Assembly (NCBI GenBank): GCA_902575725.1
Contig: CACGSS010000009.1
Coordinates: 1-16,286, forward strand
Direction: 5' to 3'
Source of the DNA: an uncultured Alphaproteobacteria bacterium
Lineage (GTDB): Bacteria > Pseudomonadota > Alphaproteobacteria > HIMB59
DNA length: 16,286 bases
Each line of letters opens with the position of its first letter. The first letter of the stretch is position 1. The translations under genes and the position numbers were made by a program. The notes beneath the pieces are model-generated. The model had not been told where the DNA came from, searched no databases, and saw only the letters and a program-made list of their open reading frames with translations. Below, one piece after another: positions 6,380-14,958 of this stretch.

Positions 6380-6802
6380 TCAGACAAAAGATCCTATTGC
6401 ACCAGCTATGGCAAGAATCAGGCCCAATCTAGACAAAGACCCAGAATTTTTAATATATTTTTGATTGGGGGATAGGTTTTTTTTAGCTGATACATATAGA
6501 TGCATATTTATAAATATGGCTGTTATTAGAATTAAGCTAGCTCCAAATAATTTCATATGAAAAGTCCAGCCTAAATTAAATGAGCCGTATATTACCAATA
6601 ACAAAATAATTCCAGTAACCCACATTGTGATGATAGCTAATAAAGATAAAAATGCTAAAACCTTAAAACCTTTAGCCAAATGAGGCTCAGGCACTTTACC
6701 TTCTTTTTTATATATAGATTGTATAACAGCACTACCAATACCTCCTCCTCCAGCAATAAACAGAGATATAAGATGAAGAAACTTACAAATGTAAATAATC
6801 AT
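6380..6802 (-). CDS. Small four-helix integral membrane protein (DUF2269/CopD-like)
   Basis: A 140-residue, strongly hydrophobic protein with four predicted membrane helices at about 4-28, 47-72, 81-103 and 122-140. The first helix contains KFLHLISLFIAGGGGIGS (7-24), the Lys-Phe-x-His start and glycine-rich bend common to DUF2269- and CopD-like families. H10, H82 and H101 all fall in or at the ends of helices and could be heme or metal ligands, which is inference only. No signal peptide is separable from helix 1. It is the first gene of the minus-strand set with the desaturase (40 nt downstream) and the PanB-fold gene. A role as membrane partner or electron carrier for the desaturase is possible but not shown. 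Confidence 0.72.
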   Translation of the reverse strand: MIIYICKFLHLISLFIAGGGGIGSAVIQSIYKKEGKVPEPHLAKGFKVLAFLSLLAIITMWVTGIILLLVIYGSFNLGWTFHMKLFGASLILITAIFINMHLYVSAKKNLSPNQKYIKNSGSLSRLGLILAIAGAIGSFV

Positions 6803-6852
6803 ACAAAAAAAATATCATAATTTAATATTTATGAGTTAATATATTTTAAAAG
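6803..6852. promoter_or_regulatory. Divergent spacer between membrane-protein gene and carnitine dehydrogenase gene
   Basis: This 50-nt, nearly all-A/T spacer separates the minus-strand desaturase set from the plus-strand carnitine genes and should hold both promoters. Plus-strand -10-like boxes are CATAAT (6816-6821) and TATATT (6840-6845); the latter is only 7 nt before the TTG start and would give an almost leaderless message. An ATG at 6830 runs straight into a stop and is not a usable start. No clear operator palindrome is seen. Confidence 0.28.
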
Positions 6853-7824
6853 TTGATAAAAAAAAAGATTGTCACAATAGTTGGTGCTGGCGTCATTGGC
6901 GCTGGATGGGCTGCTAGAATGCTAGCATGTGGTCTAATTGTTAATGCTTATGACCCAAGTGTTAAGGCAAGAAAGCAACTATTATTAAACACTAAAACAG
7001 CTTTAAAGAGCCTTCAAAAATTAGGTTTAAATAAAAATACAAAACTTAGTAATTTGAAAATTTATTCTGATCTCAGAGAGTCTCTTCATTCAACCACCTT
7101 TGTCCAAGAAAATGCTCCAGAAAATGAAAAGTTAAAGAAGAAACTTCTCAAAAATATAGATCAATTATTACCAAAAAATATAATCATTGCGTCAAGTTCA
7201 TCAGGACTTTTACCTACAAGAATTCAATCTTTATGTAATTATCCAGAAAGAGTTTGTATAGGGCATCCATTTAACCCTGTATATCTATTACCTCTTGTTG
7301 AGTTGGTATCAGGAAAACAAACAAAGAAAAACACAATAACTAGAGCTAAGAAGTTTTACGAAGAAATAGGAATGAAGCCTTTGATTGTAAAAAAAGAAAT
7401 TGAGGGCTATATATCTGATCGCTTACAGGAGGCTCTTTGGAGGGAGGCTCTTCACATAATTAAAGATGGCATTGCTTCAACTCAAGATGTTGACGATGCA
7501 ATTGTTTATGGACCAGGATTAAGATGGTCTTTTATGGGTGTTTGTCTAACTTTTCATTTGGCAGGAGGGCAAACTGGTATGAAACACATGTTAGAGCAGT
7601 TCGGACCTGCTCTTAAGTTACCTTGGACTAAACTAAAGGCTCCAAAACTAGATGCAAAACTAAAAAAATTAATGATTTCAGGAACAAAAAAACAGGCAGG
7701 AAAATATAGTATTAAAGATCTAGAAGTGCAAAGAGATATTTTTTTGATTGAAATCATGAAAACTTTGAATAAATATCAAAGAAATAATTTTCCTAATTGG
7801 AATAAAAAATTTAATAAATTTTAA
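6853..7824 (+). CDS. lcdH: L-carnitine dehydrogenase (3-hydroxyacyl-CoA dehydrogenase superfamily)
   Basis: A 323-residue protein oxidising L-carnitine to 3-dehydrocarnitine with NAD+. The N-terminal Rossmann motif is GAGVIGAGWA (11-20) with D34 at the end of the second strand. QENAPE (85-90) and SSSSG (114-118) are standard superfamily features. HPFNP (138-142) and E150 give the His-Glu catalytic pair with the usual 12-residue spacing. The segments IGMKPL, DRLQEALWREALH and GPGLRWSFMGV, followed by GPALKLPWTKL, are characteristic of carnitine dehydrogenase and not of fatty-acid FadB or Hbd. Translation appears to start at TTG: the preceding ATG is closed by a stop and the next internal Met (23) would delete the nucleotide-binding loop. 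There is no fused thioesterase domain, unlike some bacterial forms. The next gene starts 1 nt after its stop. Confidence 0.9.
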   Translation: MIKKKIVTIVGAGVIGAGWAARMLACGLIVNAYDPSVKARKQLLLNTKTALKSLQKLGLNKNTKLSNLKIYSDLRESLHSTTFVQENAPENEKLKKKLLKNIDQLLPKNIIIASSSSGLLPTRIQSLCNYPERVCIGHPFNPVYLLPLVELVSGKQTKKNTITRAKKFYEEIGMKPLIVKKEIEGYISDRLQEALWREALHIIKDGIASTQDVDDAIVYGPGLRWSFMGVCLTFHLAGGQTGMKHMLEQFGPALKLPWTKLKAPKLDAKLKKLMISGTKKQAGKYSIKDLEVQRDIFLIEIMKTLNKYQRNNFPNWNKKFNKF

Positions 7825-7825
7825 T

Positions 7826-8968
7826 ATGAGCGAAAATCTATCAATTAAAACAATCGATAAAAATAAAAAGTCTATTTTAGTTGATTGGAGCGATGGTTTT
7901 AAAAGTAAATATAACTTCCTATGGTTGAGAGATAATTGTCCCTCTGAAGTACATCCAACTGCGCGTGAAAGAACTTTTAATTTGCTTACTGTATCTGAAA
8001 ATATTCACCCAAAAAATTACTCTCTAAATGGCGAAGGTAATCTTGAGATTGAATGGAGTGAGGGAGGGCATAAAAGTGTTTATGAGAAAGATTGGTTGAG
8101 ACATAATTGTTATTCTTTAAAACACACTCGAGAGTACGTTTCACCATATAAGATTTGGGATAAATCCATGCAAGATACATTTTCAGATATTCAAATAGAT
8201 TACAGTGAAATAATTAGTGGTGATGACGGTTTAAAAAAGTGGTTACAGCAACTACATTATTTTGGTATTTCAATTGTTAAAAACGCTCCAACAGATGTAA
8301 ATTCTGGTTTTGATATCCTCAAAAATATAAGTCACACTCGAGAAACTTTTTTTAAAACACCATTCGAAGTTATTGATATACCTAATCCTAACAATTCAGC
8401 TTATACTGCTGCAGGTTTAAGAAATCATATTGATTTACCATATTATGAAATAGCCCCTGGATACCAGTTCCTCCACTGCTTAATAAATAATGCTACTGGG
8501 GGTGAGTCAGTTGCTTTAGATGGTTTTAAGGTAATTGATTATTTAAAAAATAATCACCCAAGTGATTATGAAGTATTACTTAATACGTCTGTAAAATTTG
8601 TAAATAGGGATTACACAACTAATACAATTAGAGTTATGCATAAACCCATAATTACTTTAGATCATAACAACGATTATAATGATATTAGGTTCAGTGTTGC
8701 CTATATGGGAGTAATGGACTGCCATCCTGATAAAATGGATCAATTTTACTCTGCATACAGAAATCTATTTAGCCTTCTTCATGATGAGAGGTTTGAAATA
8801 AATTTTCGTATGCAAGCCGGAGATATTTTTAGCTTTAATAATCGTAGAGTGTTACATGGTAGAAAAGAATATGATGCCAATTCCGGAGAAAGACATCTTC
8901 AAGGATATTATATGGACAGAGATGAAATCATAGGTCGTTTAAATTTTATTGAAAATATTAACCCTTAA
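7826..8968 (+). CDS. Gamma-butyrobetaine dioxygenase (BBOX-like, 2-oxoglutarate/Fe(II))
   Basis: A 380-residue protein with the BBOX two-domain layout. The N-terminal DUF971-type domain (about 1-105) contains FLWLRDNCPS (31-40) and EKDWLRHNC (87-95). The C-terminal TauD-like jelly roll carries H201-x-D203 in NHIDLPYYE, the distal H344 in RRVLHGR, and R356 for 2-oxoglutarate. It hydroxylates gamma-butyrobetaine to L-carnitine using O2 and 2-oxoglutarate. Being 1 nt behind L-carnitine dehydrogenase, it would feed that enzyme directly, so the pair fits use of gamma-butyrobetaine and carnitine as nutrients. The human zinc-site positions C38, C40, C43 and H82 read C38, S40, H43 and H82 here, so the structural zinc site is altered. 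Trimethyllysine dioxygenase is the main alternative; the carnitine context favours BBOX. Confidence 0.87.
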   Translation: MSENLSIKTIDKNKKSILVDWSDGFKSKYNFLWLRDNCPSEVHPTARERTFNLLTVSENIHPKNYSLNGEGNLEIEWSEGGHKSVYEKDWLRHNCYSLKHTREYVSPYKIWDKSMQDTFSDIQIDYSEIISGDDGLKKWLQQLHYFGISIVKNAPTDVNSGFDILKNISHTRETFFKTPFEVIDIPNPNNSAYTAAGLRNHIDLPYYEIAPGYQFLHCLINNATGGESVALDGFKVIDYLKNNHPSDYEVLLNTSVKFVNRDYTTNTIRVMHKPIITLDHNNDYNDIRFSVAYMGVMDCHPDKMDQFYSAYRNLFSLLHDERFEINFRMQAGDIFSFNNRRVLHGRKEYDANSGERHLQGYYMDRDEIIGRLNFIENINP

Positions 8969-9224
8969 TATTAGGGGCCAGTTCAGTATTGAGTAGAATT
9001 GTTAGAAACTACTTTGGTGGCTTCATCTTTTTAACCTCCATCCTTAAACCTATCCTCTAGGTGATTCTATTTTATCAAATTAATTAATTTTTGTATTTTT
9101 ATTTTAAAAAAAAATGTTGGTAATTATTCTAAATCTTATTTTCATTTAATCGTTCAAATTACTAAATCTGAGGCGATTATGATCTTTGAAAAACAATTTA
9201 TTTTGTTATAAATCAAACTTTATC
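8969..9224. other. Largest spacer in the window, with a GC-richer candidate RNA block
   Basis: This 256-nt stretch lies between the BBOX-like gene and the methyltransferase. The part from about 8971 to 9065 is clearly richer in G/C than the flanks, while 9066-9224 is extremely A/T-rich and probably includes the promoter for the pcm-valS-ilvD run. In the GC-richer block the plus strand can form AGTAG/CTACT (8992-8996 with 9009-9013) and ACCTA/TAGGT (9048-9052 with 9058-9062, five-base loop), and it exposes a CCTCC at 9035-9039. On the minus strand the same CCTCC reads GGAGG, placed 8 nt before an ATG (9026). No ORF longer than about ten codons is convincing. A 3'-UTR-derived small RNA, a decayed gene or a leader peptide remain possible. 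Confidence 0.4.
9009..9041 (-). other. Candidate micro-ORF with strong Shine-Dalgarno (uncertain)
   Basis: On the minus strand an ATG at 9026 opens a five-codon frame (MKPPK, then TAG at 9011-9009) and has GGAGG exactly 8 nt upstream. An in-frame ATG at 9041 would lengthen it to ten codons. Such a Shine-Dalgarno is otherwise absent from the starts I inspected in this window, which makes the arrangement stand out. It may equally be the mirror image of a plus-strand RNA carrying an anti-Shine-Dalgarno CCTCC. No downstream gene on this strand would be controlled by it, since the next minus-strand gene is 2.2 kb away. Confidence 0.2.
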
Positions 9225-9887
9225 ATGAATTTTGAACAAGCAAGGTCAAATATGGTTCTTAATCAACTCAGAGCTAATCGTATAAAAAAATCATCTTTAA
9301 TTGAAAAAATTGAATTATTTCCAAGAGAAAACTTGTATCCAAAAACTTATAAACATTTAGCTTACTCTGATAAAATTATATTTTTAGACGATGGTCGTTT
9401 TATTCTCCCTCCTTTAACATCATTTCATTTATTACAAGCGTTGGGAGAGATTGACGATGAGAGTATTTTAGAAATTGGCTCTGGTTTTGGTACATCAACA
9501 TCAATTATTAATAAATTTTCCTCTAATATTGACTGTATAGAGTCTTCTATGCAAATGACTGAAATTTTCAAAGATAGTATTAATGATGGTTTGTTCAATG
9601 CCTCTTTATTAGATTTAACGATAGAAGAATTTTTCAATAACAAAAAACCAAATATTAAAAAATACCAAAAAATTATTATTAATGGTTCACTTGATGAAGA
9701 GCCCAAAAATATAATTAAAAATGCATCAGATAATGCAGAAATAGTTTGTATAATTGATAATCAAGATTTTAAACATAAGATTGTTAAATATATAAAAGTA
9801 GGAGGCAAATCGAATAAGTTTGTTATAGATGAAGCCTCTTCTTCTTATATTTATAAATATGTGCAATCCGAACCATTTGTATTTTAG
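9225..9887 (+). CDS. pcm: Protein-L-isoaspartate O-methyltransferase-like protein (Pcm family)
   Basis: I start the gene at the ATG at 9225 (220 residues, beginning MNFEQARSNMVLNQLR), which matches the N-terminus of alphaproteobacterial Pcm-like proteins. A TTG at 9186 would add 13 unrelated residues. LFPRENLYP (31-39) fits the conserved Val-Pro-Arg-Glu segment, DDGRFILPPLTSFHLLQAL (55-73) corresponds to the loop before the Rossmann fold, and EIGSGFGT (83-90) is SAM motif I with E106 closing the second strand. The classic Pcm substrate-loop serine is not evident, so isoaspartate repair activity is uncertain. This Pcm-like subgroup commonly sits with tolC, popZ and valS in alphaproteobacteria. 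Here valS follows after 3 nt and tolC and popZ are missing. Confidence 0.78.
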   Translation: MNFEQARSNMVLNQLRANRIKKSSLIEKIELFPRENLYPKTYKHLAYSDKIIFLDDGRFILPPLTSFHLLQALGEIDDESILEIGSGFGTSTSIINKFSSNIDCIESSMQMTEIFKDSINDGLFNASLLDLTIEEFFNNKKPNIKKYQKIIINGSLDEEPKNIIKNASDNAEIVCIIDNQDFKHKIVKYIKVGGKSNKFVIDEASSSYIYKYVQSEPFVF

Positions 9888-9890
9888 CAA

Positions 9891-12488
9891 ATGGATGAAT
9901 TTCAAAATAAAAAAGAATATGAAAATGAGATTTATCAGCTTTGGTTAGATAAAGAATGTTTTAAACCTAAATACAATTTTGATAAGAACTTTTCTATTTG
10001 TATACCTCCCCCAAATGTAACAGGGTCGCTGCATATGGGACATGCACTTAATAACACTATTCAAGATATTTTAACAAGATATCACCGTATGAATGGCTTT
10101 AATACTCTATGGCAACCAGGAACAGACCATGCAGGCATAGCGACACAAATGGTTGTAGAAAGAAACTTAGCTGAGAAAAATATTTATCGTAAAGATCTCA
10201 CAAGAGAAGAGTTCATTGAAAAAATATGGGAGTGGAAAGAATATTCGGGTTCCACAATCATAAATCAATTAAAAAGGCTTGGTAGCTCATGTGATTGGTC
10301 TAGGGAAAGATTTACGATGGATGACGGATTATCATCTGCAGTTAGAAAGGTCTTTGTTAAGTTATATAAAGAGGGGTTAATATATAAAGATCAAGCTCTA
10401 GTTAATTGGGATACTAAATTTAAAACAGCTATTTCCGATTTAGAAGTTGTTCCCACAGATGTAAGCACCCAAATTTACTATATAAAATATCCTAGCTCTA
10501 ATTCTGAGAGTATAACTTTAGCGACAGTCAGGCCAGAAACAATTTTTGGTGATGTTGCTATAGCAGTAAATCCCAATGACAGTAGATATACTTCATTAAA
10601 AAAAGAAACTTTTACTATTCCTTTAACCTCAAGATCTATTCCACTTATATTTGATGAATATTCTGATCCTGAAATGGGAAGTGGTGCAGTAAAAATTACC
10701 CCAGCACACGATTTTAATGATTTTGAAATTGGAAAAAGGCACAACTTAGAACTATTAAATATTCTAAACGAGGATGGATCATTGAACGAAAATTGTCCAA
10801 AAGAATTTCAGGGTTTAGATCGATTTGAGGCAAGAAAAAAAGTTGTTCACTTACTAAAAGAAAAAGGTTTTTTAGAAAAAATTGAAGATTATAAAACTAC
10901 AATACCATATGGTGATCGCTCTAACACTGTTGTCGAACCTTTTTTAACTCATCAGTGGTTTTGTAATGCTGAAGAATTAGCAAAACAGGCAATGAAAGTT
11001 GTCAAAGACGGTGATACAAAATTTTTTCCCTCAAATTGGGAGAAAACTTACTTTCAATGGATGGAAAATATTAGACCATGGTGTATTTCTCGACAAATAT
11101 GGTGGGGACATCAGATTCCTGTTTGGTATGGCCCTGATGGAAAAGAATTTTGTGCAGAAACTGAAGAAGAAGCAAAAAATTTAGCTGTAAACTATTATAA
11201 AGCAGATAAAATAATTTTAAAAAGAGATCAAGACGTTTTAGACACCTGGTTCTCCTCAGCTCTTTGGCCATTCTCTACATTGGGATGGCCCAATAAAGAA
11301 CAAACATTAGATACATTTTACCCTAATTCTGTACTAGTTACTGGTTTTGATATCATCTTTTTCTGGGTTGCTCGCATGATGATGATGGGAAATAAATTTA
11401 TGTCAGAAACACCTTTTAAAACTGTTTATGTTCATGCTCTTGTTCGTGATGAAAAAGGTCAAAAAATGTCAAAATCAAAAGGTAATGTCATAGATCCTTT
11501 AGAAATAATTGACAAGTATGGCGCAGATACACTTCGGTTTACTTTAACATCATTAAATACACCAGGAAGGGATGTAAGATTAAGTGAGCAACGCATAGCT
11601 GGTTATAGAAACTTTGTTACTAAAATCACCAATGCCTACAAGTTTGCTGAATTTAAAGGAATTTATCCATTTACAGATAATGATAATTTTAACCCTAATC
11701 ATATTTTTAATATTTGGATTATAAATGAGTTTCAAGAATTATATAAAAAAGTTCAAGAAAATTATGAGAAATACTATTTTCATGAAGTAGCTAATCAACT
11801 ATATCATTTCACATGGCATACTTTTTGTGACTGGTATATTGAACTTTCTAAAAATCTTTTAGACAACAGTCAATTTAGTGATGAAACTAAACACACATTT
11901 CATTTGGTATTTAATTCTTTACTGCAACTTTTACATCCGGTGATTCCTTTTATCACTGAAAAATTGTGGGGTAAAAATAATAAAGATATCTTGATGAGTC
12001 ATCAGTGGGACTATGTTGATCTAAAAACTGAGAGTGAACATGTATCTAAAACAAAGTTATTTATTGACTTTATAGAGGAATACAGGTCAATAGAAAAACT
12101 TTTTGAAATCAAAAAAGAAGATACTGTAGAAATTTTTTCTAAAAACCAATTAATTCAAACAACTTTAGAAGATAATAAAAAAACGTTCGAATTTTTAACA
12201 AGAAAAAAACTTTCATCGTCTCATAAAGATAATAGTGTTACTTTACCTTTTAAAGAGTTTGATTTCGAAATTTCCACTAGCCAAATTGATAAATCTAAAA
12301 TCAAAGAAAAACTTCAAGAAAATAAAAGTTTTTTGGAAAAAGAAAAAAATACAATTGATAAAAATTTATCAAATGAAAACTTTGTATCAAAAGCTCCAAA
12401 AGATCTCATTGATCAAAATAAAGAAAGACAAAGTTCAATTAATATGGAATTGTCTAAAATTGATAGTATATTAATTAACATTCAATAA
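9891..12488 (+). CDS. valS: Valyl-tRNA synthetase
   Basis: An 865-residue class I synthetase that charges tRNA-Val. [16 protein letters not shown] (39-54) carries the HIGH signature as HMGH at 48-51, and QKMSKSKG contains KMSKS at 525-529. The CP1 editing domain keeps [11 protein letters not shown] and [17 protein letters not shown], with the conserved aspartate needed for hydrolysing Thr-tRNA-Val, and ends near [19 protein letters not shown]. These details identify ValRS and not IleRS or LeuRS. The anticodon-binding helical domain runs from about 570 to 740, and the tail from about 805 is a Lys/Glu-rich coiled coil typical of ValRS. It is somewhat shorter than E. coli ValS (951), as expected for a streamlined genome. 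It begins 3 nt after the pcm-like gene, and its TAA overlaps the ilvD ATG by one base. Confidence 0.98.
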   Translation: MDEFQNKKEYENEIYQLWLDKECFKPKYNFDKNFSICIPPPNVTGSLHMGHALNNTIQDILTRYHRMNGFNTLWQPGTDHAGIATQMVVERNLAEKNIYRKDLTREEFIEKIWEWKEYSGSTIINQLKRLGSSCDWSRERFTMDDGLSSAVRKVFVKLYKEGLIYKDQALVNWDTKFKTAISDLEVVPTDVSTQIYYIKYPSSNSESITLATVRPETIFGDVAIAVNPNDSRYTSLKKETFTIPLTSRSIPLIFDEYSDPEMGSGAVKITPAHDFNDFEIGKRHNLELLNILNEDGSLNENCPKEFQGLDRFEARKKVVHLLKEKGFLEKIEDYKTTIPYGDRSNTVVEPFLTHQWFCNAEELAKQAMKVVKDGDTKFFPSNWEKTYFQWMENIRPWCISRQIWWGHQIPVWYGPDGKEFCAETEEEAKNLAVNYYKADKIILKRDQDVLDTWFSSALWPFSTLGWPNKEQTLDTFYPNSVLVTGFDIIFFWVARMMMMGNKFMSETPFKTVYVHALVRDEKGQKMSKSKGNVIDPLEIIDKYGADTLRFTLTSLNTPGRDVRLSEQRIAGYRNFVTKITNAYKFAEFKGIYPFTDNDNFNPNHIFNIWIINEFQELYKKVQENYEKYYFHEVANQLYHFTWHTFCDWYIELSKNLLDNSQFSDETKHTFHLVFNSLLQLLHPVIPFITEKLWGKNNKDILMSHQWDYVDLKTESEHVSKTKLFIDFIEEYRSIEKLFEIKKEDTVEIFSKNQLIQTTLEDNKKTFEFLTRKKLSSSHKDNSVTLPFKEFDFEISTSQIDKSKIKEKLQENKSFLEKEKNTIDKNLSNENFVSKAPKDLIDQNKERQSSINMELSKIDSILINIQ

Positions 12489-14200
12489 TGGTTGATAAAA
12501 GCAAATTACCAAGTAGACATGTTTCTGTAGGTCCTAAAAGTGCACCACATAGAGCCTTTTATTATGCTATGGGTATTACCGAAGAACAGATTAAACAACC
12601 TTTTGTCGGTGTAGTAACCACATGGAATGAGTCTGCCCCTTGCAATATTTCACTTTCTCGCCAAGCTCAATCAGCCAAAAAAGGTGTGTGGGATGCAAAA
12701 GGCACACCCAGAGAATTTACTACCATTACTGTTACTGATGGTATAGCTATGGGTCATGAGGGAATGAAATCTTCTTTAACTAGTAGGGAGATTATAGCTG
12801 ACTCAACTGAACTTTCTGTAAGAGGGCACTGTTATGATGCCTTAGTTGGATTGGCTGGGTGTGATAAATCTTTGCCAGGTTTAATGATGGCAATGCTCAG
12901 ACTTAATGTACCATCTGTATTTATGTACGGTGGATCTATATTACCAGGTGTTTATAAGGATAAGGACGTAACTATAGTAGATGTTTTTGAGGCTGTTGGA
13001 AAACATTCAACAGGTAAGATTTCAGACCAAGAACTCCATGACATTGAGTGTGTTGCTTGTCCATCTGCTGGATCCTGTGGCGGACAGTTTACCGCAAATA
13101 CCATGGCATGCGTTTCAGAGACTATTGGTTTAGCTCTTCCAGGTTCTGCTATGACACCAGCTCCTTATGAAAGTAGAGATAAATACGCTTATGAAAGTGG
13201 AAAAGTGGTTATGGAATTAATTGAAAAAAACTTGAGACCTAGGGATATTGTTACAAAACAATCATTAATAAATGCGGCTGTGGTTGTTTCAGCATCAGGT
13301 GGATCAACCAACGCAGGTTTACATCTACCTGCTATGGCTCATGAAGCTGGTATTGAATTTACCTTGGAAGATGTCTGTAATATTTTCCAATCAACACCTT
13401 ATATAGGTAATTTGGCCCCGGGGGGGAAATATGTAGCTAAAGATTTATATGAAGTTGGTGGCGTTCCTGTTCTAATTAAAGCACTCATTGATGGCGGGTT
13501 GATTGATGGATCATGCATGACTGTTACTGGAAAAACGTTAGCTGAAAATGTAAAAAATGTGGAGTTACCAAAAAATCAAGATGTTGTTTATCCTGTCAAT
13601 AGCCCAATTACTAAAACAGGTGGCGTGGTAGGTTTGAAAGGTTCACTTGCTCCAGATGGTGCGATCGTAAAAATAGCTGGACTTAAAAAATTACAGTTTA
13701 AAGGAAAGGCAATTTGCTTTGATAGAGAAGAACATGCACTAGACGCTGTCTTAAATGGTAAAATTAAACCTGGTCATGTTGTGATAATAAGATACGAGGG
13801 TCCAAAAGGAGGACCAGGTATGAGAGAAATGCTATCTACCACTAGTGCCCTTTACGGACAAGATCTTGGCGAAGAGGTAGCTTTAATTACTGACGGAAGG
13901 TTCTCTGGAGGTACACGAGGTTTTTGTATTGGTCATGTAGGTCCAGAGGCTTATGATTGTGGACCTATAGCGTTAGTTGAAGATGGTGATGAAATAGAAA
14001 TTGATGCAGAGAAAAATTTACTAAATTTGAATGTAGACGAAAAAACGTTATCCGATAGAAAAACTAAATGGATTAATAAAGAACCTGAGTTTATGTCAGG
14101 TACTTTATGGAAATACATGAAAACTGTTGGACCTGCAAGCCTAGGGGCAGTTACACACCCTGGTGGTAAATTAGAAAAAAAGACTTATTCAGATATTTAA
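12488..14200 (+). CDS. ilvD: Dihydroxy-acid dehydratase
   Basis: A 570-residue enzyme dehydrating 2,3-dihydroxy-isovalerate and 2,3-dihydroxy-3-methylvalerate in valine, leucine and isoleucine synthesis. Cluster cysteines are C52 ([11 protein letters not shown]), C125 (GCDKSLPG, with K126 as the carbamylated metal-binding lysine) and C197 ([16 protein letters not shown]). [20 protein letters not shown] near residue 470 holds the catalytic serine region. The shorter length and spacing fit the plant/mycobacterial type usually reported to carry a [2Fe-2S] cluster, as opposed to the 616-residue E. coli [4Fe-4S] type; this is inference. It shares one base with valS (TAATG), so production of valine and its charging onto tRNA are probably coordinated. 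Its last 12 nt overlap the convergent xthA. Confidence 0.98.
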   Translation: MVDKSKLPSRHVSVGPKSAPHRAFYYAMGITEEQIKQPFVGVVTTWNESAPCNISLSRQAQSAKKGVWDAKGTPREFTTITVTDGIAMGHEGMKSSLTSREIIADSTELSVRGHCYDALVGLAGCDKSLPGLMMAMLRLNVPSVFMYGGSILPGVYKDKDVTIVDVFEAVGKHSTGKISDQELHDIECVACPSAGSCGGQFTANTMACVSETIGLALPGSAMTPAPYESRDKYAYESGKVVMELIEKNLRPRDIVTKQSLINAAVVVSASGGSTNAGLHLPAMAHEAGIEFTLEDVCNIFQSTPYIGNLAPGGKYVAKDLYEVGGVPVLIKALIDGGLIDGSCMTVTGKTLAENVKNVELPKNQDVVYPVNSPITKTGGVVGLKGSLAPDGAIVKIAGLKKLQFKGKAICFDREEHALDAVLNGKIKPGHVVIIRYEGPKGGPGMREMLSTTSALYGQDLGEEVALITDGRFSGGTRGFCIGHVGPEAYDCGPIALVEDGDEIEIDAEKNLLNLNVDEKTLSDRKTKWINKEPEFMSGTLWKYMKTVGPASLGAVTHPGGKLEKKTYSDI

Positions 14201-14956
14201 ATCTATAAGAATAGGACAATGATCAGAGGGTCTATCCATATCACGGTATTCTTTTATTACTTTTAGTTTCATTATTTTACTTTTCAAAAATGGAGATAAA
14301 AGAAAGAAGTCTATTCTTATTCCTTCCTCTTTTCCAAATTTGTAAGTTTTATAATCAAAAAAAGTATAACTTTGTTTTTTTGGAGTAGTCTTAAACACAT
14401 CAATTAGATCTAGATTTATTAATTTATAGAATTCTTTTCTTGATTGAGGTTGTGCTAGAGCATCATTTTTATATTTTTTAATATCATGAGCATCTTCATC
14501 ATCTGGAATTACATTAAAATCTCCCATTAATAAAACTTCATATTCTTTTTTAAGTTTTTCTATTTCTTTATAAAGTAATTTCATCCATTCAAGCTTATTT
14601 GTAAATTTGTCTGTATCTATAGGATTTCCATTAGGGAAATAACAATTGAGGATTGCTAAATTTTTATCTTTTATAATAACTGTATTGTTTCTTGCTTGTG
14701 TCATATTTAACTTCTTTAAGGGATTTTCATTTAATACAATTTCTCTTTTACAAGAAACACTTACCCCATTATAGCTTTTTTGAGTTTCAGCCACTGTTTT
14801 TAATGAAAATTGATTAAAAAAATTTTCTACGTATTCTTTATCTAATATCTTCAGTTCTTGTAAGCAAATTATATCTGGAGCTTCTGTTTTTATTATTTTT
14901 TCTATAAGTGGTTCTCGAGCTCTTAAAGAATTTACATTCCAACTAATTATTTTCAC
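14189..14956 (-). CDS. xthA: Exodeoxyribonuclease III / AP endonuclease
   Basis: A 255-residue EEP-fold nuclease close to E. coli XthA in length. The catalytic motifs are in order: [10 protein letters not shown] (5-14, N7), ICLQELK (30-36, metal-binding E34), [14 protein letters not shown] (catalytic Asp and Asn), [11 protein letters not shown], and DRPSDHCPI ending with D245 and H246. It would cut at abasic sites and act as a 3'-phosphodiesterase and exonuclease in base-excision repair. It starts 2 nt after the erpA stop, so the two are co-transcribed, an arrangement seen in many alphaproteobacteria. Its stop codon lies inside the 3' end of ilvD on the other strand. Confidence 0.95.
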   Translation of the reverse strand: MKIISWNVNSLRAREPLIEKIIKTEAPDIICLQELKILDKEYVENFFNQFSLKTVAETQKSYNGVSVSCKREIVLNENPLKKLNMTQARNNTVIIKDKNLAILNCYFPNGNPIDTDKFTNKLEWMKLLYKEIEKLKKEYEVLLMGDFNVIPDDEDAHDIKKYKNDALAQPQSRKEFYKLINLDLIDVFKTTPKKQSYTFFDYKTYKFGKEEGIRIDFFLLSPFLKSKIMKLKVIKEYRDMDRPSDHCPILIDLNI

Positions 14957-14958
14957 AA

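Noticed and set aside
9153..9190. TTCAAA/TTTGAA inverted pair upstream of pcm as an operator or terminator
   Set aside because: Six A/T-dominated pairs around a 26-nt loop are expected by chance in such sequence, and no T-run follows.
8969..9224. SAM-binding riboswitch ahead of the SAM-dependent Pcm-like gene
   Set aside because: I could not fit the conserved cores of SAM-I, SAM-II or SAM-V, and Pcm is not a methionine-cycle gene normally under such control.
10478..11271. Several antisense or frame-shifted ORFs inside valS
   Set aside because: All lie within the CP1 and catalytic domains of an unambiguous valS and none has a family signature.
12235..12474. Lys/Leu/Ile-rich plus-strand frame at the 3' end of valS
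   Set aside because: It is the shifted reading of the A-rich coiled-coil tail; low complexity explains its openness.
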